Origin: Polytrichum commune
Taxonomy: Eukaryota > Streptophyta > Polytrichopsida > Polytrichales > Polytrichaceae
Direction: 5' to 3'
NCBI GenBank assembly: GCA_950295325.1
Contig: OX485807.1
Location: 17,325,001 to 17,389,000, forward strand
Length of the DNA stretch: 64,000 nt
The translations under genes and the position numbers were made by a program. The notes under the pieces were generated by a model. It ran no database searches. It was not told where the DNA came from and saw nothing but the letters and a program-made list of their open reading frames with translations. Below are positions 59,330-64,000 of the stretch, one piece after another (within the stretch, counting starts at the first letter, position 1; each line of letters starts with the position of its first letter).

Positions 59330-62300
59330 ATTTTGAATGACTCAAATCTCAACACTTGAGGTGAAGAGCTCAATCGATTCCAAGAAATGAAATATAGAAA
59401 TGAAATAAGAAACTTCTAAACTTGGTGCATCTTCCAAATTCTACATGTTTCCAGTACAATGTGAGGAATATGAATCAACTATCTATCCAACTATACAACT
59501 ATCTAACTACCCTAACTATCTAAATCGCCTGCCCTAAACCTGGCCAGGAGTTTCCAGTCGCCCAACTGGAAAGGCCGCAGGTAACCTCGTGGCCAGGAGT
59601 TTTCACTCGGTTGACTGGAACCTGGCCAGGTGTTTCCACTCGGCCGAGTGGATTCTCCGACCCTATCCCAGCCGTACGGGTGTCCGTACGTCTGTGGCAC
59701 GTGTGTGCAGTTGTACAGACATTTGTTCACATAGCCAGCAACATACTCAAAGCTTGCACTACTTGGACCGGCACCTGATCAAACTCGCATGTGTTGTATT
59801 CTGGCATTAAAACGGCAACGATAAGTTAGATTTGGGAGGCACTAAAGAGTGGAAGAAACGGTTGGGGTTATGGACCTTATATAGTAGTCTCAATATGGTT
59901 TGGTGGGAGATTCAACACATTGAAGTTTGAAGGTTCCCTCCCTATTGTACGAGGTCCTCTTGTAGGACAAATCATCGTTTGAGGTGTGGAAGTACAGAAT
60001 GATGGTTTGGCGAGTTGATGTGCTTCCTAGTGGAGGAGTACATATCATGAATCTACATAAGTCCACTTGGATGCGGTCCTCTCTCGATGAAAGTTGTATC
60101 ATTTCAATCAATGTGATCGTTGGTAGGGTTAAGGGCATGAATTGTTTGAAGTGGGGCTTACCACTTTATGTTATCAACGCATTGATTCCATGCATGGAAT
60201 TAAGGAAAAGGGAACTTGTGAAGGAATTTGTCATGCATAAAAGTAGTGACTAGTAATATATGGTGGAAAGACCTAAGACTCACAACATACTCATTTTACC
60301 CTTAGGTCTTTCTTGCCCTTGAATATTTGTTGTCACCACTTTCCATCCATCTTTCAAGTTGCCTTGAGCTAACATAGAGAGGTAAATTAACCCAGGAGTT
60401 TTTATGGTAGCCATCTCCGAATTGACACATAACCCATAATTAACACTATGTACCGTTATTGGGTATTTTAAAGTTCCCAAATGCATGATATATGGTACAT
60501 ATCGTTGGTTTGTACTTTATATGTACCTTATTGTCACTTATGACGAGGTTACATTGTTTGTTGAATCCATGCCCTCTTAAGCTTACCTCGCTTACTCCAT
60601 ATTAAGGGTACATGAGGCTAATGTGGACACTTCCAGCTACGTGGAATCATTCATCCGATGGATTCTAGTATTAGAAGCTTGAGCAAGTTAGCAATTGGGA
60701 ATCACAATCAAAGAATTTGAAATCACTGAAGTCGAAGTCAAGGAAGGAGTTGATCTAGGCTCCGGAATCAAAGTCTCTCTACTTCCAAATGCAATGTTAT
60801 AGGGGGGAACTCTTTTATCGTTTAATGTTGTGTAAGTGGACAATATCATTAGCAGATTCTACACGGGTCACTTGCTAATAAAAACAAATTGTATCATATC
60901 TCATGTCTCTAAAGTGGTCACATGTAAGATAAAATGTTGTTAAATTGTTTTTTCATTATAGAATACCCACAATATAAGTTGGTCGGCACCCCACAACCAC
61001 ATGCCACCTTCTAATTTTTCCAGTTAAAGCACAAAAACCAAGCATGTTATAGCTTAATAAATAACACTCCTCGTTATGGAGGATGTTGGGTGTAGTTTAA
61101 CTTTTGCAAAGGTGATTAACCTGAGTAACCCAAATATCATGAAGGCAGTGGCTAAATCACCATGTATTACTCGCCCACCAAATTAAAGCGACTATGCCAT
61201 TGATTAGGAACCAAAAATAAGTGTTTGGTTAAAGAAACTAACTAATCTTCAATTTTCTTTGAAAATAAAAATTCTATTCATGTCACCCATAATAGTTGTA
61301 ATTGATTGTGAAATTTAGATACATCAAAATGGTCCTAGATTTGCTCATGCCACTCAAAAATATCCAACTGACAACTATATAAAATCTTTAAAATCTCAAA
61401 GTAAACCTTGCCTAATATACAAATTTCACCAAGTTATTTCAAGACACCAACGGTATGAATGTGAACTTAAGTTGATATCCAACAACTTATTTCTACAAAA
61501 CTTTTTCTTGCTTTCTAGCCTTACAACCTTCATTTCATGACGCATGAAGATATATATTAGTATGTGGAAAAAACTTGAACCTTGAGGGGTTAAAATAAGC
61601 TATACCAAGATTTGATGACTACAAGGTAGTCCACACAATACCAACATAAGTTGGAGCTTGAAATTCATTCATACTGGGAATTACGCATGGACATAGAAAG
61701 TCAAGATGCCCAACTTTATGGACTTTTTATGAAGAACAAACGAGAGAAGGTTAAGGCCGGTTTACATCATGGACCATGAAGTCATGACCATGGAAGATGG
61801 CTTTTTCCATTGTCCGATTTCTTAAAAAATCAATTCACAAAGGCTTTGGGTCCGGGCCCGCACTAGGTGTAAACTAAATGTGGACCAAGAAGAATGACCA
61901 ATGGCATGCACCAAAAAGCAAATATGTTGATTGTTTTGATATATGCCCCCCACAAAAGGTAGTTTGGGGAAAAAAAATCCAAGTTTGATCATTCTCTTGT
62001 CTTCTTTTCAATTGTCTTCATCTCTTCTTCCCCAAATATAATTTTATTTAAAAAATGATTATAACTACATTTCTCTACCATTTGTTTTCTTATACTAGAG
62101 GACCTCTTTTACCCCTCCACCGCAAAACCCGTTGGACCATGTCAATGGATAATGTAGGCCTTAAAATACGTCGTTTGAGAACCTCGAACTCCATGGTCAC
62201 TCTGACATTTTTTCCTCGGTATAAACCGAAGTGGTCCTGGGACGAGTTCAACAACCAATCACATAGTTTACAGGGCCTTGATGACACTCATAATTGATCA

Positions 62301-62680
62301 TATTCATGACATGAATATTATGAACATATATTGTCATGGTTGATGGATGTGTTCATGCATTAATTTGGCCAAATTCATACCAGGTCCTTATCTTGTTACC
62401 AACTTGTAATAAAAAATGCGGCAATGGATGGTTGAAATCTGGAGATTGTAGCCCAAGGTATATGGTGCAACAACCAACATCCTCACTTCTTGTGCAATAA
62501 ATACGCACTGTTTATGAAAATGCAAACCACGTTAAGTTACCCCTAAATGGCCTATCACTACCCCATAACGATATGAAGGCCCTATAGGAAAGGTTTGATT
62601 CTCTGCAACGTTTTTATGTCATTGCATCCAATCCCCTACCATCATGTACATTATATTACATGTTGCACGTGTAATGTAAA
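59330..62680. other. Intergenic, no recognised gene
   Basis: A GC-richer patch at 59530-59700 has three copies of GGCCAGG(A/T)GTTT and small hairpins (TTCCAGTCG..CAACTGGAA, CCACTCGGCCGAGTGG). The rest is AT-rich with short frames of no known family. A GGCCGGTTTACATC tract near 61755 resembles the ends of the MITEs at 25-28 kb, but no matching end with a TSD is secure. Confidence 0.45.
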
Positions 62681-62684
62681 CACT

Positions 62685-62711
62685 AAACCCTAAACCCTAA
62701 ACCCTAAACCC
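62685..62711. repeat. Short interstitial telomere-type repeat
   Basis: Four copies of the plant telomere unit CCCTAAA head to tail. This is far too short for a chromosome end. Confidence 0.85.
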
Positions 62712-63109
62712 CTATGAGGTCCCCACTATCTTTAGAATAGCCCAAAATTGCAAAAAAAAGTTCCAACATGTTCAATATATTGTGAGTGGTATTAACTAGA
62801 GCCCATGTGGGAAACAACATTATGTAAAATGCAACAATCTGCTTTCATGCAAGTGACATACTATGCCAGCGGGTTTTTTAACTATTAATCACAACTCGTA
62901 TCTGATGCATTATTTTGATTATCTAGTATTTTCACAACTTGTATGTGATGCATGATTTTGAACATAGGTCCATGCATATATTAATAATAGCTTGGCAAGG
63001 ATGAACTACACCTTAAACTCCGTAATATCAACCCTCGTGAAATCATTCTCATTTTCACACTTCTTATTGCACCATTGTGTGAAATATGTGGAGCGCGACA
63101 TTCTTGTTC

Positions 63110-63447
63110 TTAGGTCGATACCAGACTGCCGGCAGGCAGCGCAGTCTGCTGCCTGCGATTGGCCAAGGCTGCGGTCCACGTACCACACCTGCGGCAGCCA
63201 GGTGGGCGGCAGTCCCATGTGGCAGTGGCGAGCGGCAGCCGCTGCTTACCAGGGGATACCGCCCGGCAGCCAACGCCTCCCGGTGCCACATCGACGCTAC
63301 CTCCGACGCTCCCTCGCGACGAGCCCTCTCTCTGCGCACCGGTGCTCTCCTCCCTTTTGCCCAGCTCCCGCTTCAGCTCCCCTGCCTCTGCCGCAAGTGC
63401 TCCAGGTCCACAGCTGCCGGCCGGCACATACAGGCGCCTGCGCCAAG
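63110..63447 (+). other. GC-rich 5' exon of the gene at 63575
   Basis: A sharp rise in GC with a strong donor CCAAG|GTATGT at 63447 suggests a 5' exon. The matching acceptor TTAATTATAG ends at 63563, 11 bp before the ATG. Several overlapping frames in this exon are open on both strands because of base composition. I treat it as untranslated, but a coding role is possible. Confidence 0.45.
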
Positions 63448-63574
63448 GTATGTATTTGGTTTTCATTGTTTTTTGGTTTTTTTTGGTTTGATTTATCCAA
63501 TTTTCTCCTCTCACAGCTGCTACTAGTGCTTATGAAAATTTCCAATTTTTTTGTTAATTATAGGACTACATAGT

Positions 63575-64000
63575 ATGGACTCCCAAGGGTCAATGCAAGA
63601 GGCGAGTCCGTCCAAACAGGGTGGCGCATCGAGCGCATTTCCTCCCGTACCAAATGTCGAATTGCCCACTCAACGGCAAGCCATGCCACCGCCACCATAC
63701 TTCCAAGGATTCCCACCCATGCCAAATCAAATGCCATTTCTTTTCCCGCATTCCTTCATGCCACATGTTCCAGGAATTGGATTCCCGCACCCTGCCCATG
63801 GCAACGCTAACGCACCCATCAATTTGTCGGATGTGCCCCATAAACGTGGACCACAGGTATGTGTGATTGATCAATCCAAGCCTGCCAAGAAACGCAAGAC
63901 TCCGAAGAAAAAACCCGAAATAGTGGAATTGGATGACGGCAATGAGGATGTGGAGCTCTCGAAGAATATCGGGCCTTGGAAGGAATTGGGTCATACAACT
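63575..64000 (+). CDS. Unrecognised nuclear protein, 5' part (runs off window)
   Basis: An open frame of 142 codons begins at the ATG at 63575 just after an intron acceptor and continues past the window end. It starts MDSQGSMQEASPSKQGG. A proline/methionine/phenylalanine-rich region follows (MPPPPYFQGFPPMPNQMPFL). Next are a basic nuclear-localisation-like cluster (KPAKKRKTPKKKP), an acidic run (EIVELDDGNEDVEL) and GPWKELG. The layout resembles N-terminal regions of plant DNA-binding or transposon-linked SANT/trihelix proteins, whose domain would come next, but nothing seen here proves it. Confidence 0.5.
   Translation, partial: MDSQGSMQEASPSKQGGASSAFPPVPNVELPTQRQAMPPPPYFQGFPPMPNQMPFLFPHSFMPHVPGIGFPHPAHGNANAPINLSDVPHKRGPQVCVIDQSKPAKKRKTPKKKPEIVELDDGNEDVELSKNIGPWKELGHTT

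Noticed and set aside
62685..62711. Chromosome end
   Set aside because: Only four CCCTAAA units embedded in ordinary intergenic DNA.
62992..63573. 193-codon plus frame and overlapping minus frames over the GC-rich tract
   Set aside because: Several frames are open at once because of GC content. A better model is a leader exon ending at 63447 followed by a coding exon from 63575.

Overview
The window is nuclear DNA from a land plant. The evidence is spliceosomal U1 snRNA genes with plant-like stems and Sm site, a plant uridine kinase/uracil phosphoribosyltransferase gene in 13 GT-AG exons, a GT47 exostosin of the MUR3 type, a Ty1/copia element primed by a plant initiator tRNA sequence, and a short CCCTAAA tract. 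Small introns, a DUF7869-type transposase-like gene and a relic of a bacterial-type (beta-order) DNA amino-methyltransferase hint at a seed-free plant (bryophyte, lycophyte or fern). That is inference and cannot be settled here. Most of the window is mobile or repetitive DNA.

Layout. 1-16.5 kb: a block of partial segmental duplications with three same-strand U1 snRNA genes (1790, 4864, 11423) and relics of histone H2B (two) and the histone chaperone ASF1 (two). It is interrupted by a copia element at 5072-10441 (identical 237-bp LTRs, 5-bp TSD, one in-frame stop) and a 2.4-kb non-autonomous hAT-like element at 11962-14397 (15-bp TIRs, 8-bp TSD). 17.2-21.9 kb: the uridine kinase gene on the minus strand, 484 codons. 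22-36 kb: no recognised gene, but several MITEs with TIRs and TSDs. One has perfect 41-bp TIRs and an internal long hairpin.

37.4-40.0 kb: an intact single-exon GT47 gene on the minus strand, followed by an array of broken copies of its 3' end. 40-44.9 kb: duplicated non-coding tracts and a GGGAAC minisatellite. 44.9-47.7 kb: a spliced DUF7869-type gene on the minus strand with one in-frame stop. 49.3-50.8 kb: an element with terminal inverted repeats and five 188-bp internal repeats. 51.9-55.4 kb: a tandem array of about 139-bp monomers that flips orientation at about 54,093, making a giant palindrome; each monomer carries its own short palindrome. 55.7-57.1 kb: the DNA methyltransferase-like relic. 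57.3-58.4 kb: tandem repeats. 58.5-59.3 kb: an unrecognised two-exon minus-strand reading frame. 63.1-64.0 kb: the 5' end of an unrecognised plus-strand gene running off the window.

Likely working genes are the uridine kinase (pyrimidine salvage), the GT47 glycosyltransferase (Golgi, cell-wall polysaccharide) and one or more U1 genes (5' splice-site recognition). The rest is mainly a record of transposition, local duplication and repeat expansion.
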